Shown here: in pieces, positions 7,658 through 15,577 of the stretch
Position numbering within the stretch: the stretch's first letter is position 1
How the letters are laid out: the number at the start of each line of letters is the position of its first letter
Assembly: GCF_026262505.1 (NCBI RefSeq)
Contig: NC_067205.1
Location: forward strand, 5,456,001 to 5,520,000
Direction: 5' to 3'
Length of the DNA: 64,000 nt
Source: Trichomonas vaginalis G3
Taxonomy: Eukaryota; Parabasalia; Trichomonadida; Trichomonadidae
The notes under the pieces: generated by a model
What the model was told of the DNA's origin: nothing
Databases searched by the model: none
The model's input: the letters and a program-made list of their open reading frames with translations, nothing else
Program-made: the position numbers and the translations under genes

Positions 7658-8572
7658 TTATAAGCGTTTTACATGAATTGTATGATGTATATTTGAAATC
7701 CTAAACAATTTTGTGGCTTCTATTTCTTCTTTTAGTACATCGAATGTTTTAACAATGCCGAATGTTTCTTTATATTTCTTCTTGACATCTGAAAGAAGGA
7801 AATCGTCAGCTGTTGGATAGTTTTTGTTCAGAAATGCTAACATGTCCATTTTATTTTCTACCGGCTTCTCTGCTTCTTTCTTTAAGTCTGCATAGTCGTT
7901 TCTCATACGTTCTATCTCTTTGACAGAATAGTTATATTTCCTCATTGCTGCTTTACATTTAGAACATTGTGGGTTCATTTTTGCATTGTACATTGAAACC
8001 TTACCTGCTAGTATGACTATAGCGTCAATGGTTTTCTTAAATTCAAAAGTTGCTGGTTTTATCTGTTCGTTCCATACTTTACCTCTTTTATCTTTATCTC
8101 TTATCTGCCATACACATTTTGCAACTAACGAAACAAAGTTGTCGTAGGTCTTAAATTCTTCAGATTTATATATGTCAGAGATGTTCTTATATACCATGTC
8201 GCAATCTTTGTCCATGACTTTGTGGTTGCAATGAAATCCAAGAAACTCATAGTTAGCCTTACGTATGAACTTCTTTATTTCAACTGAGTCGGTTGGTCTG
8301 ACTTCAATTTCATCGAATTCTGGAATAGTAAGCTTTTGTTGTTGTATTTCAGGAAGTTTAGGTAAATGGTCAATAATGTCCTGCATTTCATAAAGATACT
8401 GTTCATTTGTTTCATCTTTCGCACAACAGTCCAAAGTACTTGTTAAAAGTTCCTGCTTTATCTTCTGGATTTCTGTTTCGAAAGTATATGAAGAAGGAAT
8501 GAAGCTTTTCATCTCTACTAACATTGAAGTTGGGTTCATGACTAACGAGTTTGGTGCTGTTGTTGCTAACAT
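7658..8572 (-). CDS. 304-residue Maverick protein with CxxC motif, unrecognised
   Basis: Starts at ATG 8572 immediately after a TGTAAGAACA-type leader and class A motif. The protein is mostly helical and charged. It has a CSKCKAAMRKY zinc-ribbon-like CxxC near residues 198-208 without an obvious second pair. A C-terminal stretch, DDFLLSDVKKKYKETFGI...LFRISNI, could be a winged-helix-like DNA-binding tail. I do not recognise a family. Its place in the run of minus-strand KilA-N-type genes and its shared promoter motif suggest a regulatory or DNA-associated role, which is inference. Confidence 0.55.
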   Translation of the reverse strand: MLATTAPNSLVMNPTSMLVEMKSFIPSSYTFETEIQKIKQELLTSTLDCCAKDETNEQYLYEMQDIIDHLPKLPEIQQQKLTIPEFDEIEVRPTDSVEIKKFIRKANYEFLGFHCNHKVMDKDCDMVYKNISDIYKSEEFKTYDNFVSLVAKCVWQIRDKDKRGKVWNEQIKPATFEFKKTIDAIVILAGKVSMYNAKMNPQCSKCKAAMRKYNYSVKEIERMRNDYADLKKEAEKPVENKMDMLAFLNKNYPTADDFLLSDVKKKYKETFGIVKTFDVLKEEIEATKLFRISNIHHTIHVKRL

Positions 8573-8620
8573 GTTCTTACAATAAAAATAAAAAATATTT
8601 TTTTAAAAAAACTAACTTTA
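8573..8620 (-). promoter_or_regulatory. class A upstream motif with TGTAAGAACA leader
   Basis: Read on the minus strand: TTTTAAAAAAATATTTTTT, ATTTTTAT, then TGTAAGAACATG, which includes the start codon at 8572. The gene starting at 9513 has nearly the same block (ATATTTTTTATTTTTATTGTAAGAACAGT-ATG, at 9514-9545). Confidence 0.5.
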
Positions 8621-8689
8621 TTTTTTATTTCGGGAAAATTCATGAGTTTTGGTTGAAAAATACGGTGGAGCCAAAAGTGGCTCGACCTC

Positions 8690-8760
8690 AAAACAAGCAT
8701 TTTGTGAAGAATATACCAACCGCCGGAATGTCGACGGTTGCTTTTTATACAAAATTCAAC
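8690..8760 (+). repeat. inverted fragment of the neighbouring KilA-N gene with altered hairpin
   Basis: This noncoding stretch (CATTTTGTGAAGAATATACC ... GCTTTTTATACAAA) matches, in inverted orientation, an internal part of the KilA-N gene at about 9,270-9,325. Between the matching flanks lies a short hairpin whose arms differ from those in the gene but still pair. The rest of 8573-8850 is A/T-rich, plus one GGTGA hairpin (8761-8821). Confidence 0.65.
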
Positions 8761-8821
8761 GGGTGAGAAAAGAGGTGAAAAAAGAGGTGAAATCTCACCT
8801 CTTCACCTAAAATATATTTTT
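8761..8821. repeat. GGTGA/TCACC hairpin repeat at the 3' end of a gene
   Basis: Three GGTGA-type pentamer blocks, then AATCTCACCTCTTCACCT and AAAATATATTTTT. The arms form a hairpin, and the block ends 29 bp from the stop of the minus-strand KilA-N gene (8851). Copies occur at 7422-7482, 7592-7653, 9657-9717, 16481-16543, 16740-16800 and 17012-17075. Three copies sit directly beyond minus-strand stop codons, so a transcript-end role is possible. Confidence 0.7.
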
Positions 8822-8850
8822 GCCGAATTCAATAAAAAGAAATGGTTCAT

Positions 8851-9513
8851 TTACTCACAATATTTTTGTACAAAACGACCCCAAACTTTTAACTTCTTTT
8901 CTGCAGCTTCTAATGCTATCTTAGCGAGTTCATATTCTCTAAATTCTCTCTTTAAATCTTCTTGTTCCCATTGGTCTAGTTCGTATGGAGAATCTCTATA
9001 ACCAGAACATATCTCACGTTCATGTTCTATTTGTTTTTCATGCATTTTTCTAACTTCTTGTTCGAACAAAGGTTTTGCATTCTCTACTGTATCTTCAAGT
9101 TCTTCTTCATCTAATTTCTCATGAACTTTCTTGTCTATGGAGTCCAGAATTTTTCCAACTGCTATACAATATTTTGGAGAAGCCCACATTGCTATATAGT
9201 TTACGAGTCTTGGGTCTACATACATTCCTCTAACCTGTTTGATTTCATCCGGAATTCCTGCATGAACTTTGTATAAAAAGCAACCCGCCGTTTTCCGCGG
9301 GTTGGTATATTCTTCACAAAATGCCGTATAATACTCTTCCCAGGACTTATTTTCCAACAACCTTCTAAAGTCTTTCCCAAACTGCTGACACATATTTGTT
9401 GCATTTATATAACCATCCTTGTCTCTACGTAAGACTTCAATACCATTGTAAGTGCCTTTTGTGAATGTTTCGCCATTAGATTTGTTCGTGAACGTTTTTG
9501 CTTCGACTGTCAT
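8851..9513 (-). CDS. KilA-N domain protein
   Basis: 220 residues. Residues about 10-125 form a canonical KilA-N domain: YNGIEVLRRDKDGYINATNMC, then FGKDFRRLLENKSW, and RGMYVDPRLVNYIAMWASPKY. The C-terminal 90 residues are a charged coiled coil (EEELEDTVENAKPLFEQEVR and following). KilA-N is a viral DNA-binding domain. The sequence around T-N-P-R-K-T-A-G-C is encoded by a DNA hairpin, and a variant of it is copied into the noncoding DNA at 8690-8760. A 37-bp piece of the region coding for KLDEEEL is also found inside the repeat block near 16,581-16,618. Confidence 0.8.
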   Translation of the reverse strand: MTVEAKTFTNKSNGETFTKGTYNGIEVLRRDKDGYINATNMCQQFGKDFRRLLENKSWEEYYTAFCEEYTNPRKTAGCFLYKVHAGIPDEIKQVRGMYVDPRLVNYIAMWASPKYCIAVGKILDSIDKKVHEKLDEEELEDTVENAKPLFEQEVRKMHEKQIEHEREICSGYRDSPYELDQWEQEDLKREFREYELAKIALEAAEKKLKVWGRFVQKYCE

Positions 9514-9656
9514 ACTGTTCTTACAATAAAAATAAAAAATATTTTTGGCTTAACCGTCGGACATTCGTTTGTGGCTTAACCGTCGGACCACAACGATAAA
9601 AATCTCATTTTAACTCACTTTTTTTCTATCTTAAGGAAATTCATGAAAATTCATGA

Positions 9657-9717
9657 GGGTGAAAAAACAGGTGAAAAAAGAGGTGAAATCTCACCTCTTC
9701 ACCTAAAATATATTTTT
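9657..9717. repeat. GGTGA/TCACC hairpin repeat at the 3' end of a gene
   Basis: Same family and orientation as 8761-8821 (GGTGAAAAAAGAGGTGAAAT, then TCACCTCTTCACCT and AAAATATATTTTT). It touches the stop of the minus-strand gene ending at 9717. Just upstream (9546-9590) there are two copies of GGCTTAACCGTCGGAC. Confidence 0.7.
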
Positions 9718-10577
9718 CAATACTTTTTCAGCACTTCTCCGTAGTTATATATGAAAGACAATTCGAGATAAAAGTCGTAGTACAATGGAACAATATGTTG
9801 CACACCATTTGTTGTGAACCAAACTTGAAAGTCAGAGAAACTGTTACTCGGTGGTTCGTAGAATTTAGAAGCAAAGTCATAAAAGTCCTTACCAATACAA
9901 AGAAAACTATTGTTGCTTGAACTGAAACTTGCATGACACATGACATTTTGAGGGTCAAACACGTTTCTATAAACTGTCAAATCTGTTGGTGGGCGTATAA
10001 ACCAGAACGGACCGTCAGGTGGTAATGGTTCGTTCTGGTTTAGTAACCGAAGAAATTGTGCCCAAGAACGTTTGTCTACTTGCCAAAATAAAAACTGTGT
10101 ATCTCTTGGAGGGTTATTTTCAATCCTTTGAAATGAAACTGTGGAGTTCATCTTGTCATATTCTAGTTTCAGATAGTATGTTCCATTTAGTAAAGAGTCG
10201 TATTTTTTCTTGAAATTCCCAATAATATTTGTTTATTTGAGTTGAAAGTCATTTAGAGTCTTCTCAAGACTTTCGTCTGAACGAACCGTAAAGATTCTCA
10301 TTTCGTCAAATTTGTCTAGTAGACCGTCAGAACCTCTATACTGACCGTGAAAATATACTGCAAACATAAACGCGTTAGTTCTTTTTGAAAACAAAACTCT
10401 TCTAAATCCTATTGCCTTTGCATCTGAAGGACTTTGAAGCCAACGAATTGGAAAGTCAAAGCGGTAGGAGCCGGATGAAATTTCTTCATCTGATATAGTC
10501 CTACCGGCATTTGTGAAGATATAGTCTAACGGTTTTGTATCTGCTACTTTTGTTCTTTGTTTTTCAACCTGAAACAT
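9717..10577 (-). pseudogene. penton-like capsid protein paralogue, interrupted by one in-frame stop
   Basis: Two open stretches (10577-10233 and 10151-9717) lie in the same frame. They are separated by a single in-frame TAA at 10233-10235 and an otherwise open linker. Read through, the gene would have 286 codons and aligns along its length with the intact 282-residue protein at 14,727-15,575. Shared landmarks are TKPLDY/TKPLDE, KAIGFRR, CHASFSSSNNSFLC/VHASFSGAQNSFLC, and SDFQVWFTT. The FQVWFT region recalls penton-type minor capsid proteins of Polinton-like viruses, a weak assignment. It is a duplicated capsid gene that carries a nonsense mutation, or a stop-readthrough gene. Confidence 0.6.
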
Positions 10578-10615
10578 TTAATATATGTAAAAAATATACT
10601 GTTTTAAAAAATGTT

Positions 10616-11200
10616 TTAAAATGGTATGCCATATAGCTTCTTGAATTTGTTGAGAAATATATGAACGTGTTTTCCATCTGTATCTCTAGTGTTTACATAA
10701 GCATAGCCCGCCTTAGTAAAACATACTTGTAATTTTCTATAGTTTACGCCGGTATAAAGGTAGAAAGAGTCCTGTTCTTCGCTATAGTAGTAAAACTCAA
10801 ACGTATGCTTACCATAGTCTGTAATTTCAATTGCTTCATCTTCTAGTTCGTCGACAAATTCGAATACAATATCTCTAAATTTGCCTATGTTCTTACTGTT
10901 TTCAGAACAAGTGACCCAGCGTAAGTTTTCAAGTCTATTGTCGTTTCTTATATGGTTTATGTGGTCTACAAAAGGTAGATTGTTAGGATTCGGTATAAAA
11001 TGAGTTGCAATGACAACATGTTTAAAATAGTGTTTTCCACCAATCCTCATCCTAGCATATCCGTCATTTTGCTCCCATTCGCTTAAAACTCTTTTTGTCT
11101 TTTTGTTTCTGACTTCAAATGACTCACAACAGTGAATTTCATATTTCTCATCTAACAAACAAGTTTCCCAACGGTCTTCTCCAACAAACTCAGCGTACAT
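10616..11200 (-). CDS. HNH endonuclease with NUMOD4-like N-terminus
   Basis: 194 residues. The HNH core lies at about residues 55-105: HVVIATHFIPNP, VDHINHIRNDNRLENLRWVT and CSENSKN. The histidine-Asp/His-Asn pattern matches the phage and giant-virus HNH family. The N-terminal part (ETCLLDEKYEIHC...GYARMRIGGKHYFKHV) resembles NUMOD4/AP2-type DNA-binding lead-ins of homing HNH enzymes. It probably cuts DNA and may help spread the segment. The class A-like A/T block (11,201-11,235) precedes the start. It is an independent gene between capsid paralogue and structural genes, not inside another ORF. Confidence 0.75.
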   Translation of the reverse strand: MYAEFVGEDRWETCLLDEKYEIHCCESFEVRNKKTKRVLSEWEQNDGYARMRIGGKHYFKHVVIATHFIPNPNNLPFVDHINHIRNDNRLENLRWVTCSENSKNIGKFRDIVFEFVDELEDEAIEITDYGKHTFEFYYYSEEQDSFYLYTGVNYRKLQVCFTKAGYAYVNTRDTDGKHVHIFLNKFKKLYGIPF

Positions 11201-11247
11201 TTTTATAAAAATAAAAAAATATATTTTTTGAAAAAATGTTTTTTCCT

Positions 11248-11832
11248 TTACTTAACATAACCACCAGCTACCATAAGTCTTTGACGCCAACCCATACCAG
11301 CTAATGAAGGTTGACTTGGTTTAGTCTGGAGACTAAACTTTGGTTTTGGTTTATCTTCAGTTTTTGGCTCACCTTCTTCTATTGGTTTTTCGTCACTTTT
11401 TGGTTCCTCTGACTTTACCTCACTTGCAGGTATGGTTGTGTTGTCAACATCTTCGTAAATATCATATGCCATCTGTTTTTGTTTTCCTTTCAACTTTTTG
11501 TGTTTGTTGTAAAGTTTAGAATATTTTGACTCTAAGTCAATGAGATGTTCTATAATGAACTGTTCGTCAGTGAAGTAAACTTTTCCATCTGTTGTCTCGA
11601 AAGCTCCTTCAGACTTCAATATTTTATTTGTGAGAGTCTGTTTCTTTTTTGAGATACTAGCCGTTCCATTTCTATGAAAAGTGACTTTGTAGTTAGGGTT
11701 TGTATTTCCAGACCTGGCACTTTCTATTATTGAATTTTTCTCTTCATCTGTAAGTTCTTTGACAGGTTTTGACAATGGTTCTGAACTTTTTGTTTGTGGT
11801 GTCAAATCTACCGTTTCAACTTCTTCGGTCAT
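11248..11832 (-). CDS. charged, Pro/Lys/Glu-rich virion-type protein, unrecognised
   Basis: 194 residues: disordered acidic N-terminus, a central alpha/beta part (NYKVTFHRNGTASISKKK, then KVYFTDEQFIIEHL), a coiled-coil segment (LESKYSKLYNKHKKLKGK), and a long Lys/Pro/Glu-rich linker ending LAGMGWRQRLMVAGGYVK. I recognise no family. It starts the run of minus-strand small genes (11,248-12,426). It has exactly the same leader, TTTTTTACTGAGATGAAATG, as the next gene upstream, so the two are probably co-regulated. Confidence 0.55.
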   Translation of the reverse strand: MTEEVETVDLTPQTKSSEPLSKPVKELTDEEKNSIIESARSGNTNPNYKVTFHRNGTASISKKKQTLTNKILKSEGAFETTDGKVYFTDEQFIIEHLIDLESKYSKLYNKHKKLKGKQKQMAYDIYEDVDNTTIPASEVKSEEPKSDEKPIEEGEPKTEDKPKPKFSLQTKPSQPSLAGMGWRQRLMVAGGYVK

Positions 11833-11849
11833 TTCATCTCAGTAAAAAA
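11833..11849 (-). promoter_or_regulatory. class B leader TTTTTTACTGAGATGAA, copy 1
   Basis: Directly adjoins the ATG at 11832. An identical 17-nt block adjoins the ATG at 12004 (12005-12021). It lacks the ATATTTTTTTATTTT block of class A genes. An upstream ATG in GAGATGAAATG overlaps the start, which may influence initiation. Confidence 0.5.
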
Positions 11850-11851
11850 TT

Positions 11852-12004
11852 TTAGTTTGGTTTGTTTTCAACTGGTTGTTGTTGTTTTTTAAGTCGGTCT
11901 AAAACTTCCTGAGGTATAGGAAGAACTTGACAAACACGTTGTGTAACTGCTGGAAGTCGACAAATCCATCTTGAACCCATTTGTCTCAATGCTGTATTGT
12001 TCAT
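11852..12004 (-). CDS. 50-residue basic protein
   Basis: A small frame starting MNNTALRQMGSRWICRLPAV and ending KKQQQPVENKPN. It is supported by the 17-nt leader it shares with the gene at 11,248-11,832 and by its tight position between two coding regions (19 bp and 19 bp). The length fits a small virion or DNA-binding peptide. The function is unknown. Confidence 0.5.
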   Translation of the reverse strand: MNNTALRQMGSRWICRLPAVTQRVCQVLPIPQEVLDRLKKQQQPVENKPN

Positions 12005-12023
12005 TTCATCTCAGTAAAAAACT

Positions 12024-12200
12024 TTACATTCCCCAAGTTTGAGGTGGTTGCGGTTGGTTATTGTTTACCCACTGTTGTGCATGGTTATATCCTCTGTTAA
12101 AGAATCTTTCACCTTGGTCCATATAGTGTCCTGCTTGGTTATAGTAGTCATTTGCTTTGTTATAATAGTTTCCTGCTTGTCTCCTACATTGTCCATCCAT
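12024..12200 (-). CDS. 58-residue Asn/Gln/Tyr-rich small protein
   Basis: Starts at ATG 12200 (MDGQCRRQAGNYYNKANDYY), overlapping the 3' end of the upstream gene by 17 nt. A longer form from a non-ATG codon seems unlikely. The protein has a degenerate seven-residue periodicity rich in Tyr, Asn, Gln and Gly (YYNKAND/YYNQAGH/YMDQGER) and ends in a proline-rich tail. It may be a small virion component. No family is recognised. Confidence 0.5.
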   Translation of the reverse strand: MDGQCRRQAGNYYNKANDYYNQAGHYMDQGERFFNRGYNHAQQWVNNNQPQPPQTWGM

Positions 12201-12426
12201 CCTTGAACTCTTTTCCTCTTGTTTCAGGATTTGGAATAAGATTTGCTGCATCTCGTGCTACCTCCCAACCTTTCTGTACAGTTTGTATAATAGGTTGTGC
12301 TTTCTCTTTCAGTATACCTAATGTACTCAAAATCTTCCTTCCAATTCCAAATGCACCTCTGGCTAGTGTTCCCACTGCGGGTAAAAATCTAGATGCAACT
12401 CCTGCTAACGCGCCAAATAAACCCAT
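12184..12426 (-). CDS. 80-residue Gly/Ala-rich amphipathic protein
   Basis: Starts MGLFGALAGVASRFLPAVGT. The first 40 residues form a Gly/Ala-rich hydrophobic segment followed by an amphipathic stretch. This is the style of membrane-active minor virion proteins (compare 15,578-15,820 and 19,189-19,425, which also open with M-(A)-A/G-x-F/F-F). I infer a possible membrane-penetration or membrane-associated role. It lies head to head with the integrase gene (16-bp gap between the ATG codons). Confidence 0.5.
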   Translation of the reverse strand: MGLFGALAGVASRFLPAVGTLARGAFGIGRKILSTLGILKEKAQPIIQTVQKGWEVARDAANLIPNPETRGKEFKDGWTM

Positions 12427-12442
12427 TTCTTATAGGATAAAA

Positions 12443-13401
12443 ATGACGAATTCAAACAAGGACCCCTATGTTTCTAAGGCAACAAAGAAAGCACTCATGG
12501 TAAAAATCTTTAGTTCAACACCAAATGCTTGGTTTATGGATATCTTGGAAAACATTCCGAGGTATAGAGAAGATGGACCACCATACTGGCTAATATTTGT
12601 TGGTCAAAACACAAGATACTGTGAAGCCATACCATTACAGTCCAAAAATATTTTAGATGTGAAAACTGCTTTGACAATATTCGTTGACAAATACCATCCA
12701 ACAAAACTGACATCTGACTGTGAAAGTTCTTTCAAATCAGACGATATTAAAAACTATCTGCGTTCAAAAAATGTAAACCAATATTTCATTGTCGACCAAA
12801 ACCATTCTGCTCTTGGTGTCATTGACAGTTGTATAAAAATCTTAAGAGACTTAAATCAACCACAAGGTGGTGAGGTAGATGAAATGTCATATGACGACAA
12901 ATATAGACACTTCTCCATGGCAAAGATGAGACAAGTTTTAAATATTTACAATAACCGTAAACAAAAAGGTTTGGGAAACCACTCCCCGAAGAAATGAAAA
13001 ACAACCCTGACTTAGAGAAAGACTATATATTTAATAGTTTAGTCAAAAGAGACAAACAAGAAAGAATGCCAGGCTTCAAACTTAAGAAAGGTGACAAAGT
13101 AAAAATAGAAATACCTAAACGCGACCCATATGAAAATACTATTGACTATGACAACAATGGGAACTCGACAGGTACTCACATTCGTGTTCGTAAAAATAGA
13201 AGAAAGTATACAAGAGAATATTATGAAGTTTTAGGCAAACATGGCAAAATGTACAGACTGCAAGCAGAAGATAAAACTACTATTGTCAGACCTCGTTTCA
13301 AACTTGTCAAAGTTCAAGGTGGTATACTTTCAAAAACAGTTCCTAACAAATATAAGACAACTCCTGACGAATATGCTAAAGAAGTTGAAAATGACGACTA
13401 A
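12443..13401 (+). pseudogene. Maverick DDE (retroviral-type) integrase, one frameshift
   Basis: Integrases of this type insert Polintons with a 6-bp target duplication. The catalytic core (12443-12997) has the first Asp in WFMDIL and the second in TSDCESS. Exactly 35 residues later, the third acidic position sits in ALGVIDS. It is Asp where retroviral enzymes have Glu. The frame ends at a TGA overlapping an ATG at 12994. The next frame (to 13401) supplies the basic C-terminal part (FKLKKGDKVKIEI, an SH3-like strand pattern). The shift falls at a C4 run. The total would be about 320 residues, the expected size. It is convergent with the fibre gene, with stops overlapping. Confidence 0.7.
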
Positions 13402-14708
13402 GCAATTCTATACCATGCGTAAACTGTCATGTAAGGTGGCATGTAGTCTTTACTTTGTCCCGTTGTTTGTGTATATCCTGAAACGCGATGTGTATGGTTT
13501 CCTCCTACCTCAGTGTTACTCCAGTAACAATTTATAGCAAACTTAACGTCCTCTTTAACATCATATCCTTTACCTTTTGTCATTCCTGACCAATCCCAAA
13601 ATCTATGACTATGCAAACCTGCTTCAGATGTACTTAAATTTATGTAGTGACTGTGCGCAGGTAAATTTGCACCTGAAATCGTTTTACTTCCGCCTGTTTC
13701 CTTTGAAGAGTTTGCACAATACAAAAACCTGTCGACTATTTGAGTCCAAGTTCCAAAACCAAGTACTACTTCTGGTTTGGTAGAGTTCATTGACGTGTAA
13801 ATAGAACCTATAGGATATAGTGTTTGAAGTATTTCTGTCTTTAACGTTTGAAGCTCTGTTTTGTCAGCTTTCTTATCTAACTCATCGTTAACATATGTTT
13901 TGTCAGCTTTCTTATCTAACTCATCGTTAACATATGTTTTGTCAGCTTTGTTGTCATATAAATCTTGAGCAGTGAATTTAACTTTGTTTTCATCCTCCAT
14001 GACATAGACATTTCTACATCTAATGTATTTCATCGTCGTTATGTCATCCTCCGATGTTAAACCTTGTGGAAAGTTAGGAGGTTTCCAATTTAATACATCC
14101 CCAGTTTCTTCAACCGTTCCTTCAATATTTTCTATACCAACAGTTGCGAAGAAATCGTGTGTATGTCCAACGTCACTTTTCTTGTTTAAGGTTTCTTGTA
14201 AGTTTGTAATATTTGCAATGGTATGTGTATGAGTCTTTTTAGAATATTCTTTGTCAGCTCTTGTCACTTCACTTGACATTTTATTGTCAACATATGTTTT
14301 ATCCGCTTTGTCATCTAACATTTCTTGAAGTTCATCTACGTCATAGATGTTATGTGTATGATGTTTTTGTGGGTATGTTCTATCTGTCCATGCGAGAATA
14401 TAGTCTCTTGTTGCATCTACATACTCTTTGTCAGCTTTGTTGTCAATATCTGCTTTCAAAAGAAGTTCATCTATAGGTTTCTCGTTTAAAGTTCTTTTTG
14501 TTGGATTTATACAAACAGTATGGTTCTTACTGTCTTGAAACAGAAACTCGTCTGTCATTGGGTTTATCGTCAGTTTTAAGTTTCCTTCTTTCAATGACTC
14601 AGATATCTTAGAATAGTTTGAAAAGTTTGTTGTGTTCTTATTTAGAGCTTGCAAAATGAGTTGTCGGTTGTGTTGTATTTCTCTCATAGACGCTGTTTCT
14701 TTCGACAT
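13398..14708 (-). CDS. phage-like trimeric fibre/collar protein
   Basis: 436 residues. The N-terminal half contains repeats of the form NKADKEYVD / DDKADKTYVDNK / NDELDKKADKTYV, about ten residues per coiled-coil step. Between them are histidine motifs (HHTHNI, HTHTI, GHTHD) typical of metal-binding trimeric tail fibres. The C-terminal part has PIGSIYTSMNSTKP, GFGTWTQIVDRFLY, GGSKTI, LPAHSH, GNHTHRV and PPYMTVYAWYRIA. This is the phage tail-collar/short-fibre receptor-binding domain. It would form virion surface spikes and bind the host cell. It is divergent from the capsid-type gene at 14,727 with only 18 bp between starts. Confidence 0.75.
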   Translation of the reverse strand: MSKETASMREIQHNRQLILQALNKNTTNFSNYSKISESLKEGNLKLTINPMTDEFLFQDSKNHTVCINPTKRTLNEKPIDELLLKADIDNKADKEYVDATRDYILAWTDRTYPQKHHTHNIYDVDELQEMLDDKADKTYVDNKMSSEVTRADKEYSKKTHTHTIANITNLQETLNKKSDVGHTHDFFATVGIENIEGTVEETGDVLNWKPPNFPQGLTSEDDITTMKYIRCRNVYVMEDENKVKFTAQDLYDNKADKTYVNDELDKKADKTYVNDELDKKADKTELQTLKTEILQTLYPIGSIYTSMNSTKPEVVLGFGTWTQIVDRFLYCANSSKETGGSKTISGANLPAHSHYINLSTSEAGLHSHRFWDWSGMTKGKGYDVKEDVKFAINCYWSNTEVGGNHTHRVSGYTQTTGQSKDYMPPYMTVYAWYRIA

Positions 14709-14726
14709 TTTTATTCTAGATAAAAT
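14709..14726. promoter_or_regulatory. shared 18-bp divergent start region (class B)
   Basis: The fibre gene (start 14708, minus) and the capsid-type gene (start 14727, plus) are separated only by TTTATTCTAGATAAAAT-type sequence. It contains the near-palindrome TCTAGA. It lacks the class A ATATTTTTTTATTTT block and resembles the TTTTTATCTAATATTAA before the gene at 16,201. Any promoter for the two structural genes must lie here or inside the opposite gene. Confidence 0.4.
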
Positions 14727-15575
14727 ATGCTTTCAATAGAAAAAGAAAATTCAAGAGTTGCTACAACTAAACCATTAGATGAACTTTTTACGAATGTCGG
14801 TCAAAAGTTTGAGACAGAGACCGTAAAGCATGAAGGCTATCGTTTTGACTACCCGTTAAGATGGTTAAGAGACCCATCCGTCACAAAAGCTATTGGCTTT
14901 CGTAGAATGAAGTTCATTTCAGAAGCCATACATGGTTTCCCATTTACGGTCGCTTTTGAAATTCGATACTATAACAAAGAAAAACGTACGTATGAGAAAT
15001 TTGAACAGGGAAAACTTTTACAAGTGAATTTGCTTGTAAACTTAGAAACAACTCTTCAAGCTTTTCAAGAAAAAATAAACGATATCTATATCGAATATGC
15101 AAACCAGTTTAACATTGACGAAGGAGAGTACCATCTCGATATTTTATATGACAGGAAAAATGCAACTGTTAAAATCAATAGAATAGAAGACCTTGGAGAA
15201 AACGTTTATATTTCTACAAAATATAACAACTTGGCATGGTATAGATTTTTGAGGATGTTAAATCAGCCTGCAGCATATCCAGTACACCCAGACTTTTATG
15301 AAGTCGAAAACCCTAATGGAACATATGAAAATGTTTTCGACTCAGATGCTATTATAGTTCATGCTTCATTTTCTGGCGCACAAAACTCTTTTTTATGCTT
15401 GGCAAATGACTTTTACGAAAAACCTACAAAGCTATATGAACCGCCGAGTGGAAGTATTTCAGACTTTCAAGTATGGTTTACTACAGATGGAAGAAAGAGA
15501 ATAATTCCATTATACCACGCGTTTTACTTAGAACTTAGTCTCATATACAACTACTATCGAACGGTAAAAATATAA
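14727..15575 (+). CDS. penton-like minor capsid protein (putative)
   Basis: 282 residues, beta-rich, intact. Landmarks: TKPLDELFTNVG near the N-terminus, FDYPLRWL (about 54-61), KAIGFRR, and a C-terminal jelly-roll-like half with IVHASFSGAQNSFLCLANDFY and SDFQVWFTTDGRKRIIPLY. The FQVWFTxxG pattern occurs in penton-type single jelly-roll proteins of Polinton-like viruses. I base the call on that and on context (next to the fibre gene and small virion-type genes). A paralogue with an internal stop lies at 9,717-10,577. In vertex architecture a penton would carry the fibre, consistent with the divergent pairing. Confidence 0.5.
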   Translation: MLSIEKENSRVATTKPLDELFTNVGQKFETETVKHEGYRFDYPLRWLRDPSVTKAIGFRRMKFISEAIHGFPFTVAFEIRYYNKEKRTYEKFEQGKLLQVNLLVNLETTLQAFQEKINDIYIEYANQFNIDEGEYHLDILYDRKNATVKINRIEDLGENVYISTKYNNLAWYRFLRMLNQPAAYPVHPDFYEVENPNGTYENVFDSDAIIVHASFSGAQNSFLCLANDFYEKPTKLYEPPSGSISDFQVWFTTDGRKRIIPLYHAFYLELSLIYNYYRTVKI

Positions 15576-15577
15576 TT

